Below the pieces are notes generated by a model. That model had not been told where the DNA came from and searched no databases. It saw nothing but the letters and a program-made list of their open reading frames with translations. Shown one piece after another: positions 45,685-55,532 of a stretch of DNA of 64,000 bases. Numbering within the stretch: the stretch's first letter is position 1; each line of letters begins with the position of its first letter. The stretch comes from an uncultured Lachnospiraceae bacterium (lineage in GTDB: Bacteria > Bacillota > Clostridia > Lachnospirales > Lachnospiraceae), in assembly GCA_946040795.1 (NCBI GenBank), contig CAMGCK010000001.1:1-64000 (forward strand), written 5' to 3'. The position numbers and the translations under genes are program-made.

Positions 45685-45733
45685 GTGGGGAGAAGTGCCA
45701 CAAAGTGGTGGCAAATTTTGGAGAAAGGTGGTG
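45685..45733 (+). promoter_or_regulatory. MraZ operator repeats in the mraZ leader
   Basis: GTGG-containing words recur: gtgggg (45685-45690), aaagtggtgg (45702-45711) and aaaggtggtg (45724-45733). MraZ represses its own operon by binding such tandem repeats. The last repeat overlaps the ribosome binding site. Confidence 0.55.
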
Positions 45734-45739
45734 ATAAGC

Positions 45740-46168
45740 ATGCTGATGGGAACATACAGTCATTCATTGGACCCGAAGGGCCGGCTTATCATTCCCGCAC
45801 GTCTCCGTGAGGAACTGGGCGATGATTTTATCATCACAAAGAATCTCGATTACTGCCTGGCAGTTTACCCCAAAGAGGCCTGGGAACGCTTTATCCAGAA
45901 GATCGAAGAGCTCCCCAAGATCTCCAGTGAGCCTGCAAGACGTCTTCGCCGTTTCTACTTCGGAAACAGCATGACGATGGAAGTGGATAAGCAGGGACGT
46001 ATCCTGATTCCGGCCGGATTAAGAGATTACGCGTCTTTAACCAAGGATGTGGTCCTGGTCGGCGTGGATGACCACGCGGAGATCTGGGACGCGGAGACCT
46101 GGAACAGATACAATGACGACATGGATATCAATGACATGATGTCCGATCTGTCCGGCCTGAACCTGTAA
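45740..46168 (+). CDS. mraZ: Transcriptional regulator MraZ
   Basis: A 142-residue AbrB-like protein with two MraZ repeats, each with a DxxxR motif ([14 protein letters not shown] near residue 10 and [14 protein letters not shown] near 85). It forms ring oligomers and controls the dcw operon. The start at 45740 (MLMGTYSHS) follows aaaggtgg; the next ATG 6 nt later is also possible. First gene of the division/cell-wall cluster. Confidence 0.95.
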   Translation: MLMGTYSHSLDPKGRLIIPARLREELGDDFIITKNLDYCLAVYPKEAWERFIQKIEELPKISSEPARRLRRFYFGNSMTMEVDKQGRILIPAGLRDYASLTKDVVLVGVDDHAEIWDAETWNRYNDDMDINDMMSDLSGLNL

Positions 46169-46179
46169 AGGAGGCGGAC

Positions 46180-47115
46180 ATGGAATTTGTACATCGCTCG
46201 GTGCTTCTTGACGAATGCATCGAAGGACTGAATATCAAGCCGGACGGTATTTACATGGACGGCACGCTGGGCGGCGGCGGACATTCTTTTGAGATTGCAA
46301 AACGGCTGACAGAGGGCGGCAGACTGATCGGTATTGATCAGGACGCGGAAGCCATTCAGGCAGCAGGAGAGCGGCTGAAGGAGTTTAAAGAACGTGTGAC
46401 CATCGAACGCAGCAATTACGTCTCCTTCCGTGAGATCCTGGACAGAAACGGCATCGACAAGGTGGACGGCATTCTGCTGGACCTGGGGGTTTCTTCTCAC
46501 CAGCTGGACGATCCGGAACGCGGATTCTCCTATCGCGAGGACGCGCCGCTCGACATGCGCATGGATCAGCGGAATCCCATGACGGCGGCTGACATCATCA
46601 ATAATTACTCGGAAATGGAACTCTTCCGCATGATCCGTGATTACGGGGAAGATCCGTTTGCGAAGAACATAGCAAAACATATCGTGCGTGCCAGGGAACA
46701 GGCGCCCGTAACCACGACTTTCCAGCTCGTGGAGATCATCAAACAGGCAATTCCGGCAAAGGTCCGCGCGAAGGGCGGTCATCCCGCCAAACAGACATTT
46801 CAGGCCATCCGCATCGAACTCAATGCTGAGCTCAATGTACTGAAGGATTCCCTGAACGGCATGATCGATGCGCTCGATGAAGGCGGGCGCATCGTGATCA
46901 TCACCTTCCATTCACTGGAAGACCGCATCGTGAAGCAGATGTTCCGCGACGCGGAAAACCCGTGCACCTGCCCGAAGGAATTTCCGGTCTGCGTGTGCGG
47001 CAAAAAATCAAAGGGCAAAGTGATCACGCGGAAGCCGATCCTTCCTTCCGAGCAGGAACTGGAGGAGAATCCGCGGTCCAAGTCCGCAAAACTCAGAATT
47101 TTTGAGAAGGCATGA
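46180..47115 (+). CDS. rsmH: 16S rRNA (cytosine1402-N4)-methyltransferase
   Basis: A 311-residue Rossmann-fold enzyme that N4-methylates C1402 in the decoding centre. The start is [14 protein letters not shown]. AdoMet loops are [10 protein letters not shown] and [10 protein letters not shown]; further blocks are [10 protein letters not shown] and the C-terminal [19 protein letters not shown] two-Cys pair [12 protein letters not shown] lies near the end. Ribosome binding site aaaggagg. Second gene of the dcw cluster. Confidence 0.97.
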   Translation: MEFVHRSVLLDECIEGLNIKPDGIYMDGTLGGGGHSFEIAKRLTEGGRLIGIDQDAEAIQAAGERLKEFKERVTIERSNYVSFREILDRNGIDKVDGILLDLGVSSHQLDDPERGFSYREDAPLDMRMDQRNPMTAADIINNYSEMELFRMIRDYGEDPFAKNIAKHIVRAREQAPVTTTFQLVEIIKQAIPAKVRAKGGHPAKQTFQAIRIELNAELNVLKDSLNGMIDALDEGGRIVIITFHSLEDRIVKQMFRDAENPCTCPKEFPVCVCGKKSKGKVITRKPILPSEQELEENPRSKSAKLRIFEKA

Positions 47116-47153
47116 GCCTGATAACGATACAGAGGGGAAAGAGGAAACAGAAC

Positions 47154-47642
47154 ATGGCATATGAAAACAGACGGATGAGCGGCTCCGTGTATGGAAACGC
47201 CGTAAGGGAAGCGGTACCGGAGAAGAGCGACAGAGAGGTCCGTCGTGAGAAAAGAGAATATGTCAGAAACGTGCAGACACAGGTGGAGTCCCGCGTGGCC
47301 GCAAAGGTAAAGGCGAACAGAAGTTACACGTTCCTGCAGACGGTCGTGCTTGCAGCGGCAATCTGTACGGCGATGGTCATGTGCCTGTTCTATATTCAGC
47401 AGTTGTCGGAGAACCGGGAGATCCGTGCTTCCATCGGCCGTCTGGAAGTGCAGTACAACACCCTGCGGGAGAACAATGGTCTTCTGGAAAACGAGGAAGA
47501 CGCGCGTATTGATTACGACGCGGTCTATGCATATGCCACGGAAACACTCGGAATGCAGAATCCCGAGAAGCAGCAGATGGTCGTTTACGAGGCAAAGGCC
47601 AGCGAATATGTCCGTAACAGCGGAGTGATCCCTCATGATTAA
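47154..47642 (+). CDS. FtsL/DivIC-like cell division protein
   Basis: A 162-residue bitopic protein: basic cytoplasmic N-terminus (about 1-57), one membrane helix (about 58-82, FLQTVVLAAAICTAMVMCLF) and an extracellular coiled coil (about 83-125). Sequence conservation in FtsL is low; the call rests on topology and position between rsmH and the penicillin-binding protein. The ATG at 47154, with gagg about 9 nt upstream, is preferred, but an ATG at 47112 overlapping the rsmH stop is possible and would add 14 residues. Overlaps the next gene by 8 bp. Confidence 0.8.
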   Translation: MAYENRRMSGSVYGNAVREAVPEKSDREVRREKREYVRNVQTQVESRVAAKVKANRSYTFLQTVVLAAAICTAMVMCLFYIQQLSENREIRASIGRLEVQYNTLRENNGLLENEEDARIDYDAVYAYATETLGMQNPEKQQMVVYEAKASEYVRNSGVIPHD

Positions 47643-49707
47643 GAAAAAAAGAAACAAGATCCACACATTTGAAAGACTGGCCATCCTTTTACTGGTGATC
47701 GGTCTTTCTCTTATTATATGCCTCGGCCGCGCATGCAACCTGGTATACAAAAACGGCAGTGAATACTACCATAAAGCGCTTTCACAGGCCACCGGAAGCG
47801 GAACGGTGATCGCCGCAAGACCCGGCAACATCGTGGACGCGAACGGCACCCTCCTGGCGTCTTCCAAGAAAGTGTACCGCCTGATCCTGGACCCCAAGGT
47901 CATGGCGGAAACGGAAGAGACGTATCCGGGTTCGACGGACAAGACGGTCTCCCTCATGAGCGAGGCCTTCGGCATTGAAGCCACGGAACTTGCAGGATGC
48001 TTCCGGGACAACAGCAAGCTTTCCTATGTCCGCTTTGGCGGAAACACGATCCTTTCCGAAGAGCAGGTGGAGACCTGGAACACACTGGTACAGAATTTTC
48101 AGGATGAAAAGACCCAGTGGAACAAGACCCACAATGAGGATAAGATCAGGACCCGGGTGGCCGGTGTCTGGTTTGAAGAAGAATACCGAAGAGAGTATCC
48201 GCTGGACAATGTACTCAGCAAGGTGATAGGATATACGACTGAAGATACATCACAGGGTATTCTCGGACTGGAACTTTATTACAACGACACCCTCCACGGA
48301 ACGGATGGACGCGAGTACAGCTATGTGGATGAAAACGGTGTCATTAAAAGCGAGGTCACGGCGGCAGCCGATGGACTGAATGTGGAAACCTCCCTGGACG
48401 CCAATGTGGCGGAAATGCTGCAGGATACCATCGCGGATTTCATGGAGAATGTGGGCGCGAAGCGCGTGAACATTCTGGTGACGGATCCGAACGACGGCCG
48501 GGTCATTGCCATGGCGAGCGATACGGACTTCAGCCTGAATGAGCCTTCCAGAATCGCCGACATGTTCACGGAAGAGGAACTGCAGGATCCTGCATCCACA
48601 TTCCTTCTTCAGGAAGCGTTCCGCGGCCGGATGGATCAGCTGGAGAGCATGTCTGTTGAAAAACAGCGGGAAGCGCTCATACAGCAGGTCCAGTCCAATT
48701 ACGCGGTCAGCGGTACATTCGAGCCGGGTTCCACAGGTAAGAGCCTGACGCTTGCAGCGGGTATTGAAGAGAAGATCATCGGAACGGATGACCGGTTCTA
48801 TTGTGACGGCAGTATTCTGGTGGATAAATATACGATCCATTGCCATCAGGAAGACCTTTGCGGCGACCTGAATCCGATGGAAGCGCTGGGACGTTCCTGC
48901 AACGTGGCGTTTGTACGAATGAACGAACGCATCGGCCCGGACATCTTCAGCAAGTACCAGGAGATCTTCAACCTGGGACAGAAGACGGGCATCGACCTTC
49001 CGGGTGAAGCGAACACGGCAAGCCTGATCTACAAGAGTGACGGACTTCATGCCATTGAAATGGCCACGAACTCCTTCGGTCAGGGCTACAATGTGACGAT
49101 GCTTCAGCTGGCGGCAGCCTATGCGTCTCTGGTCAACGGTGGCTATTATTACGAGCCGCACGTAGTGACCCGCATTACGGACAGCGCGGGCAATGTGGTC
49201 AGCGAGCATGACCCGGTGCTGGTGCGCCGGACGATTTCCGAAGAGACTTCCGAATACATGAAGGAAGCACTCCGGTATGTCACAACCAAGGGTACGGCAT
49301 GCCTCATCGCTCCGAAGGAAGGCTACACACTGGCCGGAAAGACCGGTGCGGCGGAGAAGCTGCCCCGAGGAACCGGAAAGTACATCGTCTCTTTCATCGG
49401 CGTGGTTCCGGTGGAAGCACCGAAGTTCCTGATCTATGTGGCCGTGGATGAACCGGACGTGGAAGACCAGTCTTCATCCGTTCCCGCGCAGCAGCTGGTA
49501 CATGACTGTCTGGACAAGCTTTACAGCTATTTCAATATTTACCCTGAAACTGAGGACGATGCCTACTCCTACGACTGGAGCAAGCTTCGCGACTCTTCCG
49601 GAGATTCGGACTCCGCAGGCGGTGAGAGCTTCATCGACGATCCCGACGGATCGGTCAACTGGATCGAAGACACCGCATCCGAAAATGAATCACCAAGTGA
49701 GGAATAA
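47635..49707 (+). CDS. Class B penicillin-binding protein (FtsI/SpoVD type transpeptidase)
   Basis: A 690-residue septal-type DD-transpeptidase. Short cytoplasmic tail, one membrane helix (about 14-32), PBP dimer domain (about 50-270) and transpeptidase domain with the nucleophile Ser366 in STGK, S421-C-N423 and K569-T-G571. The C-terminal 50 residues are acidic and Ser-rich; no PASTA domain is seen, so it is closer to FtsI than to a full SpoVD. The dcw position supports a division role. Overlaps the FtsL-like gene. Confidence 0.94.
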   Translation: MIKKKRNKIHTFERLAILLLVIGLSLIICLGRACNLVYKNGSEYYHKALSQATGSGTVIAARPGNIVDANGTLLASSKKVYRLILDPKVMAETEETYPGSTDKTVSLMSEAFGIEATELAGCFRDNSKLSYVRFGGNTILSEEQVETWNTLVQNFQDEKTQWNKTHNEDKIRTRVAGVWFEEEYRREYPLDNVLSKVIGYTTEDTSQGILGLELYYNDTLHGTDGREYSYVDENGVIKSEVTAAADGLNVETSLDANVAEMLQDTIADFMENVGAKRVNILVTDPNDGRVIAMASDTDFSLNEPSRIADMFTEEELQDPASTFLLQEAFRGRMDQLESMSVEKQREALIQQVQSNYAVSGTFEPGSTGKSLTLAAGIEEKIIGTDDRFYCDGSILVDKYTIHCHQEDLCGDLNPMEALGRSCNVAFVRMNERIGPDIFSKYQEIFNLGQKTGIDLPGEANTASLIYKSDGLHAIEMATNSFGQGYNVTMLQLAAAYASLVNGGYYYEPHVVTRITDSAGNVVSEHDPVLVRRTISEETSEYMKEALRYVTTKGTACLIAPKEGYTLAGKTGAAEKLPRGTGKYIVSFIGVVPVEAPKFLIYVAVDEPDVEDQSSSVPAQQLVHDCLDKLYSYFNIYPETEDDAYSYDWSKLRDSSGDSDSAGGESFIDDPDGSVNWIEDTASENESPSEE

Positions 49708-49710
49708 AAA

Positions 49711-50667
49711 ATGAACTTTGAACTGTTTCTGCCGATGCTTCTTTCATTTTTTCTGAGCACTGTTTTCTGCCCGCTTCTCATTCCGGTCCTGCGCCGGCTG
49801 AAGTTTGGTCAGCAGGTGCGTGAGGAAGGAAATCCCGAGCATCTGAAAAAGCAGGGCACCCCGACGATGGGCGGCATTGCTTTCATCGCAGCCCTTGTCA
49901 TCGTCTGCGGCATCTTCGCGATCCGTTACCCGGCACTGCTTCCGATCCTTCTTCTGACACTGGGGTTCGCAGTAGTCGGCTTCATCGATGACTATATCAA
50001 GGTGGTGCGCAGGCACAGTGAAGGCTTCAAGCCGTGGCAGAAGCTTCTCTGCCAGTTTGTGATGACCGGCGTTTTCTGCTGGTACTGTTACACGTCTCCG
50101 TCAATCGGTACGGAAGTTCTTCTTCCCTTCACCGGCGGAAAGACCTGGGACATGGGCTGGCTGTACATTCCCTTTGTATTTGCGGCGGTCCTCGGAACCG
50201 ACAACGGTACAAACTTCACGGACGGCCTGGACGGCCTCTGTTCCTCCGTTACAACGGTGATCGCGATCTTCTTCATGCTGATCGCGGCAAAGGATGCTCC
50301 GCATGTTTCTGTGGTATCCGGCGCATTTGCCGGCGCGCTGATGGGCTTCCTTCTGTTTAATTCCTATCCGGCCAAGGTGTTCATGGGCGATACCGGTTCA
50401 CTGGCCATCGGCGGATTTGTAGCAGGCGCGGCTATCGTCATGAAGATGGGATGGTTCATCCTGATCTTCGGTCTGATCTATCTGATCGAGGTCGTATCCG
50501 TCATTCTTCAGGTGGGTTACTTCAAACTGACCCACGGCAAGCGCATCTTCAAGATGGCGCCCATTCATCATCATTTTGAACTTTCCGGTTATTCGGAGAC
50601 GCAGATCGTGTTCATGTTCTCGATCATCACCGTTCTCCTTTGCTTTATCAGTTATCTGGCAAAATAA
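49711..50667 (+). CDS. mraY: Phospho-N-acetylmuramoyl-pentapeptide transferase
   Basis: A 318-residue integral membrane enzyme of about ten helices that transfers phospho-MurNAc-pentapeptide to undecaprenyl phosphate, making lipid I. Signature parts are GTPTMGG, FIDDYIKVVRRHSEG, the Mg-site region NFTDGLDGL, FMGDTGSLAIGG and the cytoplasmic MAPIHHHFE loop. The start follows gagga and lies 3 nt after the PBP stop. Confidence 0.97.
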   Translation: MNFELFLPMLLSFFLSTVFCPLLIPVLRRLKFGQQVREEGNPEHLKKQGTPTMGGIAFIAALVIVCGIFAIRYPALLPILLLTLGFAVVGFIDDYIKVVRRHSEGFKPWQKLLCQFVMTGVFCWYCYTSPSIGTEVLLPFTGGKTWDMGWLYIPFVFAAVLGTDNGTNFTDGLDGLCSSVTTVIAIFFMLIAAKDAPHVSVVSGAFAGALMGFLLFNSYPAKVFMGDTGSLAIGGFVAGAAIVMKMGWFILIFGLIYLIEVVSVILQVGYFKLTHGKRIFKMAPIHHHFELSGYSETQIVFMFSIITVLLCFISYLAK

Positions 50668-50678
50668 GAGGTAATACA

Positions 50679-52025
50679 TTGAGTAAAAAGGTTCTTGTGG
50701 CCGGCATGGGTATGTCCGGTATTCAGGCAGCAGAGCTTCTGCTGAAACAGGGCAGGGAAGTGATCCTGTACGACGGCAATAAAGATAAGGATGTTTCAAC
50801 CGTCCGTGAAAAACTGACCGGTGATGTGGAATTCGTTCTGGGAGATCTGACAGACGATGTCATCGCCCGCACCGAGTTCTGTGTCATCAGCCCCGGCATT
50901 TCACTGGAGGTTCCCTTTGCAGTCCGGCTGAAGGACGCCGGCGTGGAGATCCTCTCCGAGATCGAACTGGCCTGGCTCTATGAAAAGGGTACGGTAGTGG
51001 GCATTACCGGCACGAACGGAAAGACCACGACCACAACGCTCGTCGGCGATATCATCCGCACCTGGAAGAACGGCAACGCGTTTACGGTCGGCAACATCGG
51101 CACTCCCTATGCGGAAGAAGTGCTGAAATCCAATGCGGATTCCGTATCCACCATTGAGCTTTCCTCCTTCCAGCTGGAATCCATCAAGACCTTCCATCCG
51201 CATGTTTCCGCGATCCTGAACATCACGCCGGATCATCTGAACCGCCATCACACGATGGAATGTTACGCGGCCGTGAAGGAGCAGATCACCATGAATCAGA
51301 CGGAAGATGATTATGTGATCCTGAATCACGAAGATGAACGCCTCCGTGCGTTCGGTGAAAGCGGCATCCGCGCGAATGTCATCTGGTTCTCCGGCACACA
51401 GGTTCTGGAAAACGGTTATTATCTGCAGGGAGATACCCTGTACATGGCTGAAAACGGCAAGTCCGAGAAGCTTCTTAGTACGGATGAAGTTCTCCTTGTC
51501 GGCCGGTGCAATTACGAAAACATTCTGGCAGCCATCGGCATCACCCGCGCCATGGGCGTTCCGATGGAGACCATTCTGGAGGTCGTAAAGAACTTCCATG
51601 CGGTGGCTCATCGCATCGAGTTTGTCAAGGAAGTGAACGGCGTCCGTTATTACAATGATTCCAAGGGCACCAATCCGGATGCGGCCATTCAGGGCATCCG
51701 TGCCATGAGATCTCCGACCGCAGTCATCGGCGGCGGTTACGACAAAGGCTCCGAATACGATGAGTGGATCGCGGAATTCGGTACCACGGTAAAGGAACTT
51801 GTGCTGATTGGTCAGACCGCGGAAAAGATCGCAGCCTGCTGCAAAAAGCACGGATTCGAGAATGTGATCTTTGCGGATTCTCTGGAAGAAGCCGTGGAGA
51901 TCTGCAGAAGAGATACGGTACCGGGAGAGAACGTTCTTCTTTCACCGGCCTGTGCAAGCTGGGGCATGTTTGACAATTACGAACAGCGCGGCGATATTTT
52001 CAAGGAACTGGTACGCAGACTCTAA
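50679..52025 (+). CDS. murD: UDP-N-acetylmuramoylalanine-D-glutamate ligase
   Basis: A 448-residue ATP-dependent Mur ligase. N-terminal Rossmann domain (GMGMSGIQAAELL), central ATPase domain with the P-loop GTNGKTTTT and the ILNITPDHLNRH segment, and C-terminal domain with NDSKGTNPDA and ends in LSPACASWGMFDNYEQRG. It starts at TTG (50679), supported by gaggt 7 nt upstream; an ATG 39 nt earlier lies inside mraY and lacks a site. The stop shares a base with the next start codon. Confidence 0.95.
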   Translation: MSKKVLVAGMGMSGIQAAELLLKQGREVILYDGNKDKDVSTVREKLTGDVEFVLGDLTDDVIARTEFCVISPGISLEVPFAVRLKDAGVEILSEIELAWLYEKGTVVGITGTNGKTTTTTLVGDIIRTWKNGNAFTVGNIGTPYAEEVLKSNADSVSTIELSSFQLESIKTFHPHVSAILNITPDHLNRHHTMECYAAVKEQITMNQTEDDYVILNHEDERLRAFGESGIRANVIWFSGTQVLENGYYLQGDTLYMAENGKSEKLLSTDEVLLVGRCNYENILAAIGITRAMGVPMETILEVVKNFHAVAHRIEFVKEVNGVRYYNDSKGTNPDAAIQGIRAMRSPTAVIGGGYDKGSEYDEWIAEFGTTVKELVLIGQTAEKIAACCKKHGFENVIFADSLEEAVEICRRDTVPGENVLLSPACASWGMFDNYEQRGDIFKELVRRL

Positions 52026-52741
52026 TGAAGAAAAAGCGATTAATTGGCATTATATCCCTCTTTCTTTTTGCGGCGGCGGTCACGGCGATCCTCCTTTCGC
52101 TGTATTTAAACTACGCGGACGAGGCCGTCATACGCGGAAACGTGTATGCGGACAGCGGGGACGTCGCGGCCGTCGTTTTTCCTCAGGAAGAAGACACGAG
52201 GCTTTTGAATATTTTAATGAAGGACCTGCGCGGAGGCTTTAAAAATGACGCGTTTCACGCACGGATCAAGCTGAATCTCACGTCCATGAAGACTGTGACG
52301 GTGATCGTGACTGAAGAAGAACCCAGGGCGGCGATCCTTCGGGAGGATCATTATCTTCTGGTTACGGAAAAGGGTGTGTATCTCGGCAAAACGGATACGG
52401 TACCGGAGGGGCTCCGCACCGTCTTAGGCGTGGAGATCACGGAACTTGAGCCGTTTACGGTGCCGGTATCGACCGGGAATTCGCTGCAGGGCGCGGTGGA
52501 CATCTGCATGAGTCTGGATCGTTTCCAGGCACCCGGCGATCCTGTGACTTACCGGGACGGCGGATATTTTCTGTCCCTTGCCGATGTGACGGTAGCCTAT
52601 GGAAAAGCCGAGTACCTGAACGAAAAAGCGGAGGCGCTTCTCGCTCAGGAACCATACTACGAAGGCCTGAAGGGAACACTGCACATGGAAGGATACGACG
52701 GCAGCAAGGAGACGCAGAAATTCTACTTTACGGTGGAATAA
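52025..52741 (+). CDS. FtsQ/DivIB-like division protein
   Basis: A 238-residue bitopic protein: membrane helix about 5-28, then an extracellular part. The first 70 residues resemble a POTRA domain, ending in LTSMKTVTVIVTEEEPRAAIL, typical of FtsQ, and a beta-rich FtsQ domain follows. The call rests on this pattern and on the place between murD and ftsZ. No ribosome binding site is obvious, and the start overlaps the murD stop, so translation is probably coupled. Confidence 0.8.
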   Translation: MKKKRLIGIISLFLFAAAVTAILLSLYLNYADEAVIRGNVYADSGDVAAVVFPQEEDTRLLNILMKDLRGGFKNDAFHARIKLNLTSMKTVTVIVTEEEPRAAILREDHYLLVTEKGVYLGKTDTVPEGLRTVLGVEITELEPFTVPVSTGNSLQGAVDICMSLDRFQAPGDPVTYRDGGYFLSLADVTVAYGKAEYLNEKAEALLAQEPYYEGLKGTLHMEGYDGSKETQKFYFTVE

Positions 52742-52832
52742 TCGGCAGAAGAAGAGTGATCGACATGAAAAGTCGGCAAAACGACAGAAAAGCGGTTGCG
52801 AAAATTTACATAAAGGGTTATAGTTATTCATA

Positions 52833-52862
52833 TTGACTTTTATATGTATTTTCGTGTATATT
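52833..52862 (+). promoter_or_regulatory. Internal promoter for ftsZ
   Basis: TTGACT (52833-52838), 18-nt spacer, TATATT (52857-52862) in an AT-rich 175-nt gap after ftsQ, giving ftsZ its own transcription. Confidence 0.65.
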
Positions 52863-52916
52863 TTTATACGTGATCGAATGATATCTGTCAGGATTTATTT
52901 GAAGGAGGACGGAGCT

Positions 52917-54074
52917 TTGGAAATCAAATATAATGAAGCGGAGTCAGAAGCCAGACTGGTCGTGATCGGTGTTGGCGGCGCAGGCAATAATGCCGTAAAC
53001 CGCATGGTGGAAGAAAGTGTCAACGGCGTTGAATTCGTCGGTGTAAATACAGATAAGCAGGCGCTGTTATTATGTAAGGCAGCGACCGTTTTACAGATCG
53101 GTGAGAAGTTAACGAAGGGCCTCGGCGCAGGCGCAGATCCCTCCAAGGGTGAAAAGGCTGCGGAAGAGAATGTAGAGGAGCTTTCCGATCTGATCAAGGG
53201 CGCGGACATGGTGTTCGTTACCTGCGGTATGGGCGGCGGTACCGGTACCGGTGCAGCTCCCGTTGTTGCGAAGATCGCAAAGGATATGGGTATCCTTACG
53301 GTCGGTGTTGTAACAAAGCCCTTTACTTTTGAAGGCAAACAGCGTTCCAACAACGCCAATGACGGTATTGACAAGCTGAAAGAAGTGGTGGATACCCTCA
53401 TCGTGATTCCGAATGACAAGCTGCTGCAGATCGTTGACAGACGCACCAGCATGCCGGAAGCATTAAAGAAGGCTGATGAAGTTCTTCAGCAGTCCGTACG
53501 CGGTATTACCGACCTGATCAACGATCCGGGTGAGATCAATGTCGACTTCGCAGATGTACAGACTGTTATGAGAGACAAGGGCCTTGCTCATATCGGTATC
53601 GGTACCGCAACCGGCGATGACAAGTGCGCAGAGGCTATGCGTATTGCAATCTCCAGCCCGCTGCTTGAGACGACCATCGACGGTGCAAGCCACGTTCTGG
53701 TCAACATCTCCGGCGATGTTTCCCTGATCGAAGCAAACGAGGCTGTTGAATATGTTCGTGAAAAGGCTGATCCGGATGCCAACATCATCTTCGGTACGGC
53801 TTACAGAGAATCCGCTGAGGATCAGGTTACCATTACCGTGATCGCTACCGGCGTTAAGACCACCGGTGAGAAGAAGGTTGAAAAGAAGGCAGAGAAGAAG
53901 GAAAACGTAAAGAGGGTTACGGATTCCATCGGATATTCCGCTCCGGCTGCGAAGCCTGTTGAAGAGGAAGAACCGGAAATCGCGTTCCAGAGTTTTGGAA
54001 GTTATGTTCAGCGCAACCGCAAGGAAACGCAGTCCATTAAGATTCCGGATTTCCTGAAGAACAATAATCACTGA
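52917..54074 (+). CDS. ftsZ: Cell division GTPase FtsZ
   Basis: The tubulin homologue that forms the Z-ring. 385 residues: GTP-binding [15 protein letters not shown], the tubulin signature [10 protein letters not shown], the T7-loop region with NVDFADV, a charged Lys/Glu linker (about 320-350) and the conserved C-terminal peptide IKIPDFLK that binds FtsA/SepF-type anchors. Start taken as TTG 52917 because aaggagg lies 8 nt before it; an ATG at 52878 in the same frame has no site. A strong terminator follows. ftsA is not adjacent, as is usual in Clostridia. Confidence 0.97.
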   Translation: MEIKYNEAESEARLVVIGVGGAGNNAVNRMVEESVNGVEFVGVNTDKQALLLCKAATVLQIGEKLTKGLGAGADPSKGEKAAEENVEELSDLIKGADMVFVTCGMGGGTGTGAAPVVAKIAKDMGILTVGVVTKPFTFEGKQRSNNANDGIDKLKEVVDTLIVIPNDKLLQIVDRRTSMPEALKKADEVLQQSVRGITDLINDPGEINVDFADVQTVMRDKGLAHIGIGTATGDDKCAEAMRIAISSPLLETTIDGASHVLVNISGDVSLIEANEAVEYVREKADPDANIIFGTAYRESAEDQVTITVIATGVKTTGEKKVEKKAEKKENVKRVTDSIGYSAPAAKPVEEEEPEIAFQSFGSYVQRNRKETQSIKIPDFLKNNNH

Positions 54075-54082
54075 GAGCATTG

Positions 54083-54112
54083 AAAAGAGCCCGGGTATCC
54101 GGGCTCTTTTTT
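54083..54112 (+). terminator. Terminator of the dcw cluster
   Basis: A perfect 12-bp stem (54083-54094 with 54099-54110), 4-nt loop and T-run directly after ftsZ. Confidence 0.95.
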
Positions 54113-54120
54113 GTCTTTAT

Positions 54121-54149
54121 GTCTTATCGCAGCGACGGCTGCGTGAGAC
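54121..54149 (+). other. Hairpin upstream of the Wzy-like gene
   Basis: cgcagc (54128-54133) pairs with gctgcg (54138-54143) across gacg, extended by gtct/agac pairing after a small internal loop. It ends 3 nt before the ggagg site and might limit ribosome access. Confidence 0.4.
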
Positions 54150-54161
54150 CATGGAGGAGTT

Positions 54162-55532
54162 ATGAATCGAAAAATGCTCGTTCTTAGGTATGCAGCGGGA
54201 GTTCCGCTGTTTGTACTGGGAGCCGTTCTTTCCGCAGGCGGCCGGACGGTTCCGGCAGCACTGTGTTTTGTCATTCTTTCGCTTTTTGAAGCCGGATTGA
54301 TCTATCGTTCGTCCGGAAGGCTGACTGATATCCGGCTGCTGTTCTCACTGGGATGGCTCATCGGCATCGGCGTGTCCTGTCTGAAGCTTTCTGAGCGTTC
54401 AGGGACCTGGGGGCTTTTGATGTGGCTTGTGGTGGGCGGTTTCTGGCTGGCAGTCTGTGTGGGGCAGGATCTGGTGTATGTGCTGCTTCGAACAAAAAAG
54501 ACTGTTGAGGAGAAAAGAACTTCCCGGATCGAAAAAAATCGGGAAGAGGAAAGAAAGCAGTATTACCGGCATGTGGAACAGGCCATCTGGATCACAGCTG
54601 CTCTGGGACTTGCGGCATTCCTCGCGGAATGCATTAAATTCCGCTTTGCCATTCCGATCCTGGTGCGCGGCGTGCCCCATGCTTATACGGCATTCCATAT
54701 CAGCGGTCTTCATTATTTCATTGTTTCGCTGGTGTTTGTGCATGTACTGTCGCTGATTTTATTCATGAATACGTCAGTGTCCCGAGGGAAGACCATCGCA
54801 CTTGCGGTACTCAACGTGATCTGCTTTCTGGTTCCGGTGATGCTTCTTTCCAAATTCCAGGTACTGATTGCCGCGGTCATGCCGCTCCTTGTCTGGACCA
54901 TGATCCAGAAGCGTTTCAGCAGCCGGACGATCCTGATGGCGTTCCTGGCGGTGGTGCTTCTGTTTACGGTAATGACGGTCATTGTAGTGAGCGGACGCGA
55001 TTACCCGGAGGGATATCTGCAGGATATTTTCCGTTTCAAAAAACCCGAAACGCCGATGTTCATTCAGTATCCGTACATGTACATCGCGAATAATTTTGAA
55101 AATCTGAATCTGTTAGTGGAGGGACACAGCTGCCACACCATGGGCATCCGTTCCCTGACTCCGTTCCTGAACATGACCGGTCTCAAACGACTGGCATCCG
55201 TTCAGGCATTCATGAATGTGGAACATTTCCAGACGGTTCTGGAGCTTTCCACACTGACGATCGTTTATGACATTTTCCAGGATTTTGATCTGTGGGGAAC
55301 GCTGATCTTCGGCCTTGTGCTGGGCGGCATGTGCAGTCTGACGGAGTATAAGGCGGAAGTGGAAGAGCGCGCCTGGGCGTATCTTCTGTACGCGCAGTTT
55401 GCGGTCTATATGAGTCTGTCCTTCTTTACGGCCTGGTTCTCCGATGCCACCACCTGGTTCTGGCTGATCGCGAGCACAGCCATTGGCATCTTCTGTGCCC
55501 GAAAATCGTTTACACGCAGGGAGAAAGCATGA
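54162..55532 (+). CDS. O-antigen/oligosaccharide repeat-unit polymerase-like membrane protein
   Basis: A 456-residue integral membrane protein with about ten helices and one charged cytoplasmic loop (about 110-140, Lys/Arg/Glu-rich). The FAIPILVRGVPHAY stretch, then an extracytoplasmic loop followed by helices, resembles Wzy-type polymerases that join lipid-linked repeat units. The loop around FENLNLLVEGHSCHTMGIRS is also of that type. The exact glycan is unknown. Ribosome binding site ggagg. The stop overlaps the next gene (ATGA), so the two act as a pair. Confidence 0.7.
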   Translation: MNRKMLVLRYAAGVPLFVLGAVLSAGGRTVPAALCFVILSLFEAGLIYRSSGRLTDIRLLFSLGWLIGIGVSCLKLSERSGTWGLLMWLVVGGFWLAVCVGQDLVYVLLRTKKTVEEKRTSRIEKNREEERKQYYRHVEQAIWITAALGLAAFLAECIKFRFAIPILVRGVPHAYTAFHISGLHYFIVSLVFVHVLSLILFMNTSVSRGKTIALAVLNVICFLVPVMLLSKFQVLIAAVMPLLVWTMIQKRFSSRTILMAFLAVVLLFTVMTVIVVSGRDYPEGYLQDIFRFKKPETPMFIQYPYMYIANNFENLNLLVEGHSCHTMGIRSLTPFLNMTGLKRLASVQAFMNVEHFQTVLELSTLTIVYDIFQDFDLWGTLIFGLVLGGMCSLTEYKAEVEERAWAYLLYAQFAVYMSLSFFTAWFSDATTWFWLIASTAIGIFCARKSFTRREKA

